Made by a program: the position numbers and the translations under genes. Positions 12,467 to 25,440 of a DNA stretch of 64,000 nucleotides are shown piece after piece. Source of the DNA: Neurospora crassa OR74A (Eukaryota > Ascomycota > Sordariomycetes > Sordariales > Sordariaceae). The notes under the pieces are model-generated. The model was not told where the DNA came from and did no database searches. It saw nothing but the letters and a program-made list of their open reading frames with translations. Where the stretch lies: assembly GCF_000182925.2 (NCBI RefSeq), contig NC_026505.1, forward strand, positions 4,216,001-4,280,000. Direction: 5' to 3'. The first letter of the stretch is position 1, and every line of letters begins with the position of its first letter.

Positions 12467-13286
12467 ATGTATACATCAGTAGTCAGGCTACAGAATGTAT
12501 TTGGCTTTTTCACAACTGTCGCCTTTGTAGTCGCGGCCTTCATCGCCGCCTCCGACTTTCTTACCGAACGGGCGCCCATTGTTCGAACCCTCAAGACAAC
12601 CAGTGTCCAAGTGTGAGTCGCAATGCTTGCACCTCCCATCATGCAAATCCGCTGCTAACTAACTGCCAAATCTCAATAGTGTCCGAGGCCGACCGCACTA
12701 CTACAGCAGCAAAAAGGAAGAATACGCCGTCATCAACTTCTCCCTCGACGCCGACCTCTCCTCGCTCTTCACATGGAACACCAAGCAAGTCTTCGTTTAC
12801 GTAACCGCTGAGTGGCCAGCCGCCGACCACGCAAAGACGAACGCAACCAACGAGGCCGTGATCTGGGACACCATCATCACCTCCCCCAGTGCCGACCACC
12901 TGGCCAACATTGGTCCTGTGGCCATGAAGAAGCTGCGGAAGAGCGCGGGCGGGAAGAGTATCGATCCTAACCGGTAAGCAACTACCTACCTAACACATAT
13001 CTCTTCTGTGACTTGTTACTAACTCTGTCCCTCCAACAATAGCGGCAAACTCTCACTCAAAAACCAACGCCACAAGTACAAAATCACCCACCCCTCCGGA
13101 AAGCTCGCCATGACCGACAATGTCACCCTCCGTTTGCACTACAACGTCCAGCCGTGGGTTGGTCTACTCACCTGGGACCAGGACGTCGACTACGGGTACT
13201 GGAAGGCTCTGAAGAACGGGGTGAGCAAGCGCTTCAAGCTGCCTGCGATTAAGGAGAAGAAGCCGGCGTCGGCGGGCGCCCGGTAG
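12467..13286 (+). CDS. spc3: signal peptidase complex subunit Spc3 (SPC22/23)
   Basis: Three exons, 12467-12612, 12680-12973 and 13043-13286, give 227 aa. All junctions are GT-AG and in frame (donors GTGAGT and GTAAGC). One N-terminal membrane anchor (about residues 10-30) is followed by a lumenal domain. That domain carries the family blocks INFSLDADLSSLFTWNTKQ, FVYVTAEW and the C-terminal VTLRLHYNVQPWVGLLTW. Spc3 is an essential non-catalytic subunit of the ER signal peptidase, needed for Sec11 activity on secretory precursors. The length slightly exceeds the yeast protein, as is common in filamentous fungi, because of a Lys-rich tail and an insert near KSAGGKSIDP. The start is chosen because the membrane anchor begins directly after it. 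Confidence 0.94.
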
Positions 13287-13842
13287 CGGTGACATGATAG
13301 GTGAGATGGAGGGAGGGACGAGAAATTAGGATGACTATATAGAGAAGAAAGCGTAATAAAATTATGATAACGCCAACCATGCGCCTTGAAGAAGGAGGGG
13401 GAGGGGTCAACTAAATGGGGAACAGGAAGCGTGTACCGTATCCAAAATAAACCAGGGCCTGGACGTTCTTCGACGAGGTAACAATACCCTGCTCTTGCCT
13501 TTATTTGCACGTCTCTTTAATGTCGAAGGACAAGCACGTTAAAATCCCATGGCAGTTGCAAGGTCAGGCAAGGAGAAACGCAAAACATAGGCCATGTAAT
13601 CTTTGTTTACGCTATACATATGTACACCAAACTTGAAAGGTAGACTCCGCTATGTTCCTTGATAGGTGTTTCGCAATACACCATGTGCTATGAGACCCGC
13701 TGTGAACCTACTCCAATTCATCCACACGGAGTAAAAACAACTGAAGTTCGACATTTCGCAAGTATATGCAAATACACAATGTCCCATACGTTCAACACGT
13801 AGTGTTTTATGCTAATCAAGCCGCTTGTGCCTAGGGGCGCAA
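13287..13842. other. intergenic between convergent genes
   Basis: These 556 bp contain the presumed 3' ends of spc3 (+) and xrn1 (-). No gene is supported. Confidence 0.6.
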
Positions 13843-16800
13843 CTACTGTGAACCGCTGCCCCTACCACCGCGACCAGCACCACCACGACCACGTCCTTCA
13901 CCCCTACCCCGACCGCCACGTCCACGGCCACCACGGCCACCCCTAGGCGAATCGAGGCTGGCGGGAGGAGGAACCGCAGAGTACGCGCCGGGAGCTGGCG
14001 AAGCCTGCTGTTGCGCTGCACCATTGAAAGTACCACTGACGTTAGCGAGGGCAGGTGCCGACTGATCAGCACCTCCTGGCTTGCCACCGCGACCGCGGAA
14101 ATTACCCCTGAAGTTACCGCCACGTCCCCCACGAGTGCCTTGAGGGGAACCGGGACTAGGAGAACCCTTAAAGCCGGGGTCGGGTCCATACGGCTGTCGC
14201 TGGGGCTGCTGACTGCTTGGGCCATTGGGAGCCTGGCGGTAGGCGAGGTTGCTGTGCTGGTTCTCACCTTGCTGAGGACCATTCTGCTGGTGAGGCGACT
14301 GATAGCCTCCACGACCACCACGACCACCACGACCACGACCATTGCCGTGAATAGCACCGCGCCAGGTCCCTTGCAGAGGAGGAGGTTGGGGTGCGTCGCG
14401 GTATTGTTTGCCATTAGCCTGCATCCCGTAACCACCGTGAGCCGTCAGTGTGGTAACCGAAGGATTGGTAGGCTGTCTAGCCATGGCTGCCTTGGAGCCA
14501 ACAACGATTTGGCGGTTGGTAAGGTTGAGGCACGTGTGGGATGGCACCGTCTGGCCACGGAAAGGAGGGCACCGTTCACCGAGAGTGGTCCCACTCATGA
14601 AAGTAACATCGAAGACCACATCCAGTAACTTGGCCGTCGGGACACGGCTGATACCCACCACAGTTCCACGGTAGGCGATGGGAACCTTGCCAACCTCAGC
14701 GACATAAACGACACGATCACCCAGGCTAAAGTGTTGGTTTCCAAGACGATGTTCCGCGTCACGAGGTCGCAGCAGAGCATTGCGAGGAACGTTGGGCATC
14801 TTCTTGTTCGCCGCAGCTAGTTGTCCGAGCTGCAGCCTGTCGGCTTCAGCAGCGAGTCTCATGACGACATCAGAATCAAGCTGCTCTGCGTCGAGCGGAA
14901 CTCGCTCCATCTGGCTGGTCTTAAGTGTCTTCAACCAAGCACCGATCTCCTTCACTCTGGCCGAGGCAACAGCCGGCTCGGGCCAGAGATCCGTCTCAGT
15001 CAGCTCGGCGCTAGAGGGATGCTGTTTAACGGCAGCAAAGAAATCTGGAAACTTAGTCATGTACTCAACGAGCATCGTCCTAGCAGCCATACTGAACTCC
15101 CAACCGGTTTCTGACTTGCGGGAATAGCCAAGCACCTTCTGCTTCTTGCCCTCGAACTTGAGGTTAAGGCCCAGGTTGACCCGCAAGCCGCCAAGTGTTG
15201 TGATGTAGTATGAAGACGTGATCTTGCTCAAAGCAAGCGAGTGGAGGCCTAAATCCTTGGCAACCATGTATGACGGGAGATAATGGTTGTCCCGTTGTGC
15301 GTCCAATATAATCTGGCGAGCGAAATCCGGTTCCCGCTCTTTCAAGGCGGCAAGCCAGACGACAAGCTTGTTGTTGCTGTAACCTTCAACTTCAACTGGG
15401 CGGCCATAGTTGAATTCGCCCAAGAAAAATCCAACGGACTTGATGGGAAATTCTTCTTCAAGTGGCAAGGCAGCCCTCTCGATGAAACGTTCATCCTCGT
15501 TGACAACCTCGTCGACGATGATCTGTGCGGCATAGTCCGTCTCCATGCCGGGAATCGGGCCGTACTCCTTGATAGTAGCGCCTTCATCAGTTTTGATCAG
15601 GCCCTTGAGCATGTGGACGTGGACCAACGACTCCACCTGACCTATCAGTATACCTAGCCGTTTGCTGTAGAAGTTCTCGATTCTGTGAGCCGTCTTGCCC
15701 CATTGCTCGATGTCCCGTGTGGAATGATTGCGCGATACCACCTGTCCGCTACCGTCTTCTGCCAAATGATAATCAAAAAGTTCGTCTGACACGCCAACGA
15801 TTTTAGCCTCCTGAAGGAAAGGGTAGCCAACGAAGCAGCGCTTTCCAAGCTTGCGCTTCGCTTCCTCGACGTTGGTGCGCTTCTCCGTATCCAGGATATT
15901 GACGACCATGCTCTGATTGCGACTCTCCGACTGGAACACGTTGACGCCATGGTACCCAAGGGAGGCGGTGTATGGCAGTGTAGCGAGGGAAGGGAATCCG
16001 GCCAGCGCCGATTCGTTCAGCAGAGCACCGTCGGTCAAGCCAACACGATATTCCAGTCCCTCCACGGGCGGAAGATCGAAAATGTTCTCGATACAGTGGC
16101 AGTGGGGAATGGGCGGGAAGATTCCGACAAGGGAGGAAGGGTATTCAAAGTCTACCGAATCGGAATAAGTGAACTTGAGTGCGACGCCAAAATCGTTCCT
16201 CGACTTCTCAACGTCCGAGAGAAGTTCGTTCTTGGGGCCCATTGCTGCAAGCAGCCGCTTCTCGTCAATGAAGGGAATCTTGACAACGGCTTCCCAATCC
16301 ATCTTCTTGCCATTCATGTCAAGCTCAAAGTCTCTTGGGTAGAAGTCGATGATGGGAGAATTGGGGTTTGTCATAAGATCCCAATATGCTGTCGGCACGA
16401 TCTTTTTGCTGCGGTCTGGCAAGACACCCATCAGCTGCTCGTATGGCTTGAACGGCTGACCCATCTTGAAATTAAGGTCGGCTTTCAGGCCTTTCATGAC
16501 ATCGGAAATCAGGGGAGCGTAGTGGTAGCGATAGAACCAGGGCCAAGAAGCAATACCACGGTAGTAGTAGTAGAGCACCCATTGAAGACCCTGGACGTAA
16601 TTCTCCGTCAACTTGCGGAGTTCGTCCTCCTTGTTCTCTGGGGTCCAATCCTCAAACTTCTCGGCATAGTACTTGTCTTTCCACTCTTGGAACTTTTGCT
16701 GGTATTTAACCTCCATGGCAGCCTTCGAGTCGGCCGCAGTTAAATCCAGGACTTGGGCGTTGTCGTACTTCTTGATGATACGGAGAACGGCTGACTGGGC

Positions 16801-18407
16801 TTCCTCGTCCTCTTCCGACTCGTCGTCTCTCTCGGGGAAGGACAGGATTAGGTGGCGGTGTCCCTCGTCATCTTCCTTAGTTGCCCAAGGAATGTGAGCA
16901 GTATCAGCCAAGTCTTGGACAAACTTGCGGTCCTCGGCCTTCAACTCGGTACCGAGGTCAAGCGTATTAGTGCTCCTATTCATAAGGAATTTCCTGATCT
17001 TCTGCTTCCAGAGATTCTTCTGGTTCGTGGTGACGATGAGCTTGCCCTTGGTCTTTGCCTTTGCTGTCTCTGCCTCGTTATCTTCAAGCATCTTCTTGGC
17101 CCGAAGCCAGCTTTGATCCTCATGTTCATGTTCGAAAAAGCGATACTCCTCCTTGCCGAGTTCTTCCAGAAGCAGGCCGAGTCTCTGGAGGTTGACCTTA
17201 CCGCCCTCGTTGATATATCCGTCGCCGCGCGGAAGAATTTCTTTGTAGATCCTAAACATGAGCGAAAGAGCGCCTTCATTGATGTGAAGCCGCGGAAGGT
17301 TGGGAAGGAAGTCGTTTCCGACAAAGAATGCCATAAGAATGAAGTCGTCAATAACTTTTTCCATATCGAATGGAAAAGACATGGCTCCAGGTTTCTTGAG
17401 ATCCTGGAACTCCAGCTCCAGGTACTCGCGGACTATGCAGAGATGCATCAAATAGAAGTTTTGCTCCTCCAGTCCCTTTGCCTTATGCTTAGACGGGCCG
17501 CGGCCAAAGGTAACTTCCTCGCGCAGAAGGCAGAAGTGAGGGTCATGGCTGAGGAGGCCAAGCATGATCAGATCGGCGTCGAGGCCATACAAACAGTGAC
17601 GGACGTTCGCGTCATAGTCGAGTTGAGCGCGCGCATTGCGGATGTACTCCATGATCTTGTGCTCACCCTCACCAGGGACCTCGTGTCCAGACAAGACAAT
17701 CTCGGGCTGTTGCCAGTCCCTGTCTTCCGAGACCTTTTTATGGATGAAATATCTCAGCTGTTGCGAGAGCTTGGCCATGAATTCGGTTCCTATGCAGCTA
17801 GTTAGCCTCCGGGGAAAACATTCAAGCGGGCACCAGCGCCAGACATACCAGGTGTGATGCAGTTACTGTCGAAAGGTTCTTCTTTGGGCAATTCCTTGCC
17901 CTCACGAATCGCCTTATCTCTAGCCTTCTCATTGTCCAGCGCGGTACGAAAACGACGAGCACGCTGTTGGTTCATCTTTGCGCGAGGGGCAACGCCATCT
18001 ATAGCCATAAAGAAAAGCTTTTTGGGCTTGATTTTCCCGAAGAGATGTTCGATGTAGTTGAATATAGCAATGAACATCTCCTCCTCTGTCATGCGAAATT
18101 GTACATCGCTCGTGTCCTTATGGGTACAGTTGTGGATGATACCGTTCATGTCCAACTGAGCAAACCGGTTAGCTAGGCAAGTAACGCAAGACAGCCATCA
18201 GGCCTCGGGAGGGAGCAGCGAACATAAAGGCAGTCGAACTCGGGGATACGGTTCTCGGCGATGAGCTGAGAAATGGCGGGATACCGCTCCGAGAGCCATC
18301 TGAAGAACTTGGGAACACTGGACAAGAGGGGGTATTAGCCACACGCCTGAACAACGCGCGCGTATACGGCGAGGGAGGAGCTTTGATGTGGGAGTCATAT
18401 ACCCCAT
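13843..18407 (-). CDS. xrn1: XRN1/Kem1 5'-3' exoribonuclease
   Basis: Four coding exons, 18407-18403, 18317-18224, 18155-17849 and 17789-13843, give 1450 aa. The first coding exon is only 5 nt (ATGGG). Splicing to 18317 restores the invariant MGVPKFFRWLSERYP start. Family signatures follow: LYLDMNGIIHNCTH (about 32-45), GHEVPGEGEHKIMEYIR (170-186), YGLDADLI (Asp 206 and 208, metal ligands) and GNDFLP (Asp 294). XRN1 degrades decapped 5'-monophosphate RNA in the cytoplasm. The C-terminal 190 residues or so are rich in RGG/GRG, Q and P, which suggests RNA binding and granule association. Length matches cytoplasmic XRN1 rather than nuclear Rat1/XRN2, which is shorter. Long antisense open frames over the C-terminal part are shadows of its GC-rich repeats. 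Confidence 0.95.
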
Positions 18408-19253
18408 GTTGACTAAGTGGCCTGTGGTGCCGGACTAGATGTGTACACTACTAGAAGTTTGCGAAGGAGGTCTGAAATTGGGGCGCGCTGAGCGGTCGCA
18501 GGAGATGTCGCAGACGGGGAGTCTACTTAGTTACTGCTGTCAGGGGGCGAAGGAGAGGCGTCAAGCTGGTCGTTCAAATGCCGGCACTGAATAATAATGG
18601 CCGGGTTTCTAGATAGCGAAGCCTCCAGGGATCGCAATGGTGCAATAAACCGAGGGGGGACGAAGCAGCAAGGTCCAAGACTGAAGATGCTGTCTATGGA
18701 AGGGAAGAAGAGGAGTGTCCTTGGAGCAACCGACAGCGCCAATCGGGAAAAGAAGCTACTATAGTGCTAAGAAAAGCGGAAAGGTTGAGAATCCGAGGAG
18801 TGGCCTAGGACGTTGGCGGCCTATGTTCGAGATAGACGGAGGTAAAGGAAGAAGTGGGTGATGTCTACGAGATGGAACCGCAAGAGAAACAAAAGTGGAA
18901 GGTCCGTCAGAGGTGTGGATGGGACGGAGAAGGTGTCGGGTCCTGGGCTCCGGGCTGGCTAGGTGTTCAGGCTGTGACACACTGCAGTTTCTAGTTGGCC
19001 TCCGTTGCCCCACGCGGGTTGACTGTGTGCCTGGGGGCGGCGTGAGCGTCGGTCGTAGAGGTAGAGGTACCTCTAGAGCTAGGTACTAGCGCTCGGCCCG
19101 GCCAGGCCAGGCCAGTAGTGAGCGCTCCGCCACCTCATCAGGCTCCCGGCTGTCACTGTCAGCTCTCTCCCCGCACCAGCTACTACTGAACCTCAAGGTA
19201 ACGAACCTCAAGCGAGCCTCCGCCCTCGACGAGCGGAACGGAACTGCCCTGGA
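18408..19253. promoter_or_regulatory. upstream region of xrn1 up to the island edge
   Basis: This 846-bp stretch of normal composition holds the xrn1 promoter and leader. The last part (about 19055-19130) has clustered short repeats such as AGGTA, CTAGAG and GGCCAGGCCAGG. No gene is supported. Confidence 0.5.
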
Positions 19254-19273
19254 GGGAATGGGGGGTCTGACAA
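19254..19273 (+). repeat. left terminal inverted repeat (20 bp perfect)
   Basis: GGGAATGGGGGGTCTGACAA is the exact reverse complement of 33189-33208. Further inward, blocks such as GATAATTG-ATATT (from 19371) and ACAACAGCG (from 19502) recur in inverted orientation near the right end (around 33100 and 32995), with gaps. Confidence 0.8.
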
Positions 19274-20149
19274 AAGTGGGCGTAGCAGGCCTTTATAGTA
19301 TAAAACGCTTGAGCAGGGGTTGTGGGCTACAACATCCTTACACAATATTGTTTCTTACTGTAATCTACTAGATAATTGAATATTGTTGTATTGAAGTTGG
19401 TTTTATTTTACAATACGTAGTTTTAATTAATAGTACAACGACTATTAACGCGGTATTGTATACAAAACGGAATTAACCGTTCAACAGCGCACAAAAGTAC
19501 GACAACAGCGAACTGTACCACAACAATACGACCCGAACTACAAAATATACAACATAATAAATATACTCACTTAAATTGCTAATTGCAAGCTAATATTCTT
19601 ATTAATATAATAATTGTTTAATTATATTTATTTATTCAACAATTAATATCTATTCTAAGTAACAAAAGCCTTACAATTATTTCACAGCAATTTTCAATCA
19701 ATATTACACTTATATTGATAGAGGTAGGTAGTAGGGGAGAAAGCGCTATATTAAATTACTTATCTAAGCTACCTAAGTGGCGGGTATTCTTTATAGAAGT
19801 AATTCCTATTATTCCCTTTCTAATAATTGTAAATTAAAACTCTAACCTAGGTATATAAGAAAATTAGAGTACGGGTACCGTATAGGTAGCCAATAAGAAT
19901 ATTCACCTCAGGCTACCCCAAATACGCCTCCTTTAGGACTATTTCGATATAATAGTATAAAATATATATTCCTTAATATAAATATAACAATAAGAAAGTA
20001 TAACGAAAAAAAAATAAAAAACTTTAATTCCGGCTCTAAATAAAGACAACACATGAAACTAGTTGTAAATAATAACCTAAGGATAATAATATAAAAAAAG
20101 AAAAAAAAAAAAAAGAAAAAAAAAATAACCTAAGGAAGATCGAGGGGTA

Positions 20150-22450
20150 CTATAGCCCAATACGCATATAATTACAAGCTTTACTTATACTAACCATTAG
20201 CAACGAACATCCTCTGGAACTATTCCTCCCTAGAGAGATAAAACTTATCGAGGTATTCTATTGGGAATTCGAACCCAGGCGAAGGCATTCTATACTAGCC
20301 ACAACTATCTTTTAAAGTCCAATTTCTAACCTCTTTAATATTCTTCATCGGGTTTAAGGAAGTATTAACAAAATATCAATCTAGAATCCGTAGTTCGTAG
20401 AGGCCGTTAAAATTATCTATATTAACCCTATAATAATAATGCTCTACGAACTCTATTTATATCAAATCAAAAACCCAAACTTCGCCCTCGAACTTAATAA
20501 AGTTATATCTACAATTAGTAATCTAATTAACTACTTTACACTCTCCCTTATACTTATAAAAGTCAAGAGGTTCCAAGATCTCCTCTAACTTATTAGGGGA
20601 CTAAATAATTATAAATATAATAGCATTAGGGGGAGGGGGCTCAAAAATCTCCTCCAACTCATCAAAGGACTAAATAATTACCAATACCTCTATAAATATA
20701 GTAAAATTAAAACTTAAAGCAAAAACCCCCAGCGGAATAGCATAGTCGGGGATAAAGTCTAAGGAGCTAGGAACATCACCGCCCAACGGAATAATATAAC
20801 CAAGAAGGTTATTTTTATTTACTGTAATATTACCGCCTAATAAAATCTTACTATTATTATTAGTATTATAAAGAGGTTATTTATAATTATTAGCGTTATA
20901 AGGATACTATTTGTATTTATTTTCTCTAATTCCAATGTAACGTCTCTTCCGCTTTCTATATCTACTATTATTAGACTTAATATCACTACCCTAATTAACT
21001 TTAATACTAAAAGTATAGGTTTATTCTTTAATTAATATACTATAGTCCAATATATTCTCTAATAATTATCTATATATAAGAATAATTATAATAGAAGGAA
21101 CCGAAAATATATATAGAAGTAGAAACTAATATTCTAATTCTCTCTTAGCCTTAGGAAGGCGGCTACACTTACATTTAATAAGAATAGGAGTAATAATAAC
21201 CTAAGGGGTTATAATAACTTTAAATTTCAAATTATAAAGGTTATTAATAATAACAGTAGTATAGGGTAGGCAAGAAACCTTATACGTCTTTAATTATATT
21301 AAAACAAATTTACTAATATATAGTAAAATTTCTAAAAAATCGTCGTTTTTAATAAACTTAACCCTAAATAATAATATATTTCTATTGCAGTTAATAACCC
21401 GTATTTCGGCGGCCGAATAACGTAGGAGGCGAGCTATATCTAGCTATTTATTACAATATTTTTCCTATTCCTTTTTTATATTATATAAAAACTTTTTTTT
21501 ATTTATACTTAAAACTCCTACAATATTACTAGTAAATATTATGAATATTGGGCCCTTACTTAAATCGTTACTCTCATTAGCCGCTTTAAATTATTAAAAG
21601 AATAATTTGTAATAATTATTCAAATAAGAGCCTTTACTAGCTATAGCATCGGCGGTATCCAAAGTAACGTCTCCAACTATATTCTTCTATTTAGGGATAT
21701 AAATAGGAAGAACGGCGGTAATTTTATCCTACCCCGTAGTAGAAGTACTAATACCTCCAACTCGAAACTTATTTTTATTCTTATTACTAGGGGGTCTACT
21801 AGGGCCTTTACGTAACTTCGTATTTTTAGGGGTAATAGTAATAGTAGTAGGAACTTTAATATTAGGAGGAACCTAAATAGTAGGAACCTAAGCAATATCC
21901 TAAAGCAGGGGAGGGATAGTAGCGATACTAGCGGTAATTCGAAATTTATTCTTATTCTTACTACCGAGAAGCCTACTTTGAGGTTTGCGTAGAGCCGTAG
22001 CCGCAGTAGGGGTAGCTTTTCTACTATATTAGCAACTAAATTCTCTTCCTATTATATATATATTAGCGGGTACGTATTAATTATTTTCGTATAACCCTAA
22101 AATAAAAATAACGTTATTTATATTTAACTATTAGTATTTATAGAAATAGAAGACCGGCGTATTAATAAAATAATATCGTAGGGTAGTATAATAATATAAT
22201 ATAATAATAGAATTAATTAAGAATAGTAATATAAATCTTTCAATGTAGAAATATAACGGTTAGTAGGATGTAGAAGGAAGAAAAATATAGTATAGGGGTA
22301 GAAATTAGATATTGTAAAGTAGGAGCGGGAATATCTTATAGAAATTTAAATATAATGGGAATAGGTAACGCGCTATATATACCACTTCCCGTTTACTATT
22401 ACCGTAGAAATTTTAGATTATTCTCAAATTAAAATCTTAATATAATATTA
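20150..22450 (-). pseudogene. relic gene A of the island, unknown protein
   Basis: One minus-strand frame (codon starts at positions equal to 2 modulo 3, e.g. 21659 and 20273) stays coherent for about 2.2 kb. It is interrupted almost only by TAG/TAA codons explainable as former CAG, CAA or TGG. I checked each 60-base row between 20150 and 22450 and saw no frameshift. The product has internal repeats. A block with LRK, SR and NKNKNKFR occurs twice (about 22000-21930 and 21815-21745). A block with LEEI(F/L)EP also occurs twice, mirrored in DNA as a direct repeat at about 20571-20615 and 20640-20685. The C-terminal part is well preserved, e.g. PSPGFEFPIEYLDKFYLSRE. No known domain was recognised. 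Upstream boundaries and introns are uncertain. Confidence 0.5.
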
Positions 22451-23019
22451 AGTTAGGAAATATCTGGGAGATCTTACTAGCGCTATATTATTAATATTCC
22501 TGTCACCTTTAATTGTAGTAGGAAGGAGAATTGTAAAAATAAATACTTAGAAGATTTTATACTTTTATTAATATAATAGGAACTAATAGAAATTACTAAA
22601 GATAAATAATAATACTAGAAGACTAATATTAAAATGTTTAGAGATATATTAATTACCTACGTTTAATATTATACCTTATTATATAAAATATTAATTCTAT
22701 AATTAAATATATATTAATAATATAAAGTGTAAAACCTAATAATATATTAATTAAATATAAAGTTGGAATTAATATTATAATTTCGTCCCTCGTTCCTTCG
22801 TCCCGTATTATTCGTCGGTATTATATAAAAGGGATCGTAAAATACTTTATAAAAGAATAAAAGAAATATAAATATTAAGTATCTATATAATCCTCTTTGC
22901 TAATACTTATTAACCTAATACCCTAAAACCTATAATAATGAAATCCCGAGCCTTAGAAATAAAAATATATTAATATTTTAAATAAAAAAAAAGGAAAAAG
23001 GATAATTTTATATTACAAT

Positions 23020-24540
23020 TTGTTCAAATAGTCTCGTTGTATTTTATATAAATCGCTAGTATACCTTTTAATCATCCTTTAAGTTCGGTAGCCTCCTCCT
23101 TATTTAACTCCTAATTAAGTTAGTAGTCGATATTATCATTAATACCCTTATTATTCTCGCTTATATTCTCCTAACTCCCTATACTAACTTAAATACTAAA
23201 TATATCCCCTTTATACTTTATATTAGGAGGAACGAAGTTTTAGCGCGGCTTATTGTTTAGGTTAGTTAAAAAGGAGTATTTACTACTTACCTTTTTCTTT
23301 ATCGATTTAGTCGGTTTAAGGATAGCGAAGTCCTTCTATTTCGGTCTATTATCTTTATTCCAATCCTCTATAATCTCCTCCTAATAATTATAAAGTTCCT
23401 TATTATTATAAATATATTATTTAAGGAAGTAAGTACAGTACTTTATATTAGTATTATAGTCCTACAATTTAATTATAGTTATAACCTGGACGTAGACGCC
23501 TAATAAAATCCTATTAGCAAAAATATTTTATAGTAATATTAATTACAATATACTATAAACCTATTTCTAAGCTTTAGGTATAAACGCTCGGATATCGAAA
23601 CCTTTAAACTAGTAGAATACCTACTGGAACTCTTTAATACTACCTAGGCTCTCCCAACGAGTATAGAACTACTATTCGATAACTTTTTAATACCTAAATT
23701 TTTTGAAGTTCTCATCTTGCCTATTAAAATATATAATAATATCTTTAGCCTTTTTAAGAATATAGAAGCGCTATTATTAGAAATTATTATCCTATTTATT
23801 AATAGCCTTATTATAGGCAAAGCTCTTGTGCGGCTCTATAAGCTTCTTAGTAACAATAGCGTAAATTTTGTTACATTTAGCATTTAGGTTACCAATATAG
23901 ATTATCATATATAAGTATTATATAGATCGTACTCTCGCCTAATATACGGTTATTTTCTTTTAGAAGAACTTATACTTAGTAATATCTTTACATCCTTTAA
24001 TTGTAGGAACATTACTAATATAAATATTAATATTAATCTCTAATATAAACCCGACATCTTTAATATACTTCCTAGGAGCAACCTCCTTATCTTTATTCTA
24101 CTTTCTCTTACCCTTTCTAACGCCTCTAACCTTACTAAACTCGGAGGCTTATAAAAAATTAATATTAAGAAAATAATATTTAATATAAATAAAATACTTA
24201 TAGTATTTGTATTAGTAAGATCCGTAGTACTAATCTAATCGCCTAAGGGTTATATTTGCGCTAAACTTTTATTAGAAGGACCCGTATTATACGTTTAGCC
24301 TCTAAATTAAAGCATTTAAGTTTATATTTAATATTACCCCTCCGATTATAATATTTAGCCGCCTTAGAAAAATATCTACAATTGCGGCTAGTTTTAGGTA
24401 CTTAATATATTTATTAAGGCACCCGGGATTTAAATTTACTAACCCGGCGGCAAATTCGCTAATAGAGTTAAAAGTTACTTTTACGAGAGGGTCGGTAGAA
24501 AATTAGTAGTAGTATTAGAATTATTAAGCGGGTTAGGGGG
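23020..24540 (-). pseudogene. relic gene B of the island, unknown protein
   Basis: A minus-strand frame (codon starts equal to 1 modulo 3, e.g. 23878, 23668 and 23335) is protein-like for about 500 codons through RIP-type stops. Legible pieces include EFAAGLVNLNPG near 24450, GFILEININI near 24030, TKKLIEPHKSFAYNKAI near 23840, and a Lys-rich SIKKKVSSKYSFL near 23300. It probably ends at a TGA near 23022, which is not a typical RIP product. It is in a different frame from relic gene A downstream on the same strand, so it is either a separate gene or an upstream exon group. No domain was recognised. Confidence 0.42.
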
Positions 24541-25440
24541 TTGTAAAATAAAATAATTAGTACTATAATTGAAATAATAGTATTTAGAGAAAAAAAATAT
24601 TTATATAAATATTATTTATATTGGGAGTTGCAGAAAATAAGCCTCCGCCCGATATTTTAATAAGAATTATTTTTTAATAGATAGGGAGAATTCAATATAA
24701 ACGCGGGAAAGATAAAGAAAATATAAATAAATGTATGTAAGTATACTACTAGGGCCTTAAATTAATAGTAATAGTAAAGTAATAACAATAGTATATAACG
24801 GAATAAAAGAAATAAAAATAAATATATATAGGAAAGGAATAGAATTATTCTATAAAATTAAAGTAAATTTGGGGTGAGGTACTCGCGGGGTTAATAATGG
24901 GAGGACTAGCGAGGTTGTAAAAGGAAGAAAGGAGGAGAGAGTTTAGGAATAGATAATGAAATAGGAAGTAGAATATTTAAGAGGTCCGAGCTCCTTAGTA
25001 TAATAACAGTAAGGCTGTAGGGTAGCTTTATTTTATTAGAACCTTATTTATAGTATATACCTCAAATCTAAGGTTAGGTACCGAAGTACCCTGCGCGCTT
25101 TTCTATTTTTGGAATAGATCCCCCCCCTTATTCCCTAGCGGGCCGCCCGTTCCCCTAATAACTAACGTCGGCTGGTTTAATATTTTCGGGGAAAAAATAT
25201 CGCTTAATAAATTATTTACTAATTTAATTTAAAAAGTAAATCTTATTATATTACTATTATTTGTATAACTAACTTGCGACGTATAGCTAACAAAATAAAA
25301 TTAGCCAAATAATATTCCTCTAACTAACGAGGTAAATATATCACTTTTGTATAGAGGTAGTTTGGCTTTTCTTTTATAGTTTTATATTTTATTAAATATA
25401 TTTTAATATTTATATTAAGTATTAATAGGGCAAAATACCT
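24541..25440. promoter_or_regulatory. central gap between divergent relic genes
   Basis: These 900 bp lie between the 5' ends of relic gene B (-) and relic gene C (+) and are likely the former divergent promoter. They include the most GC-rich patch inside the island (about 25085-25180), with an 8-base C run at 25120-25127. No coherent reading frame is seen. Confidence 0.4.

Noticed and set aside
14011-17805. Long plus-strand open frames opposite xrn1
   Set aside because: They are antisense shadows of the xrn1 coding frame, which has unmistakable family motifs.
20160-20290. tRNA-like B box (GGTTCGAATTC on the minus strand)
   Set aside because: The spacing to any A box is too short, no cloverleaf forms, and the sequence lies in the well-preserved coding frame of relic gene A (PGFEFPIEY).
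21677-21895. Minus-strand open frame of 72 codons, very Leu/Ile-rich, in the island
   Set aside because: It is a shadow. The frame shifted by one base carries the coherent, repeat-containing relic gene A.
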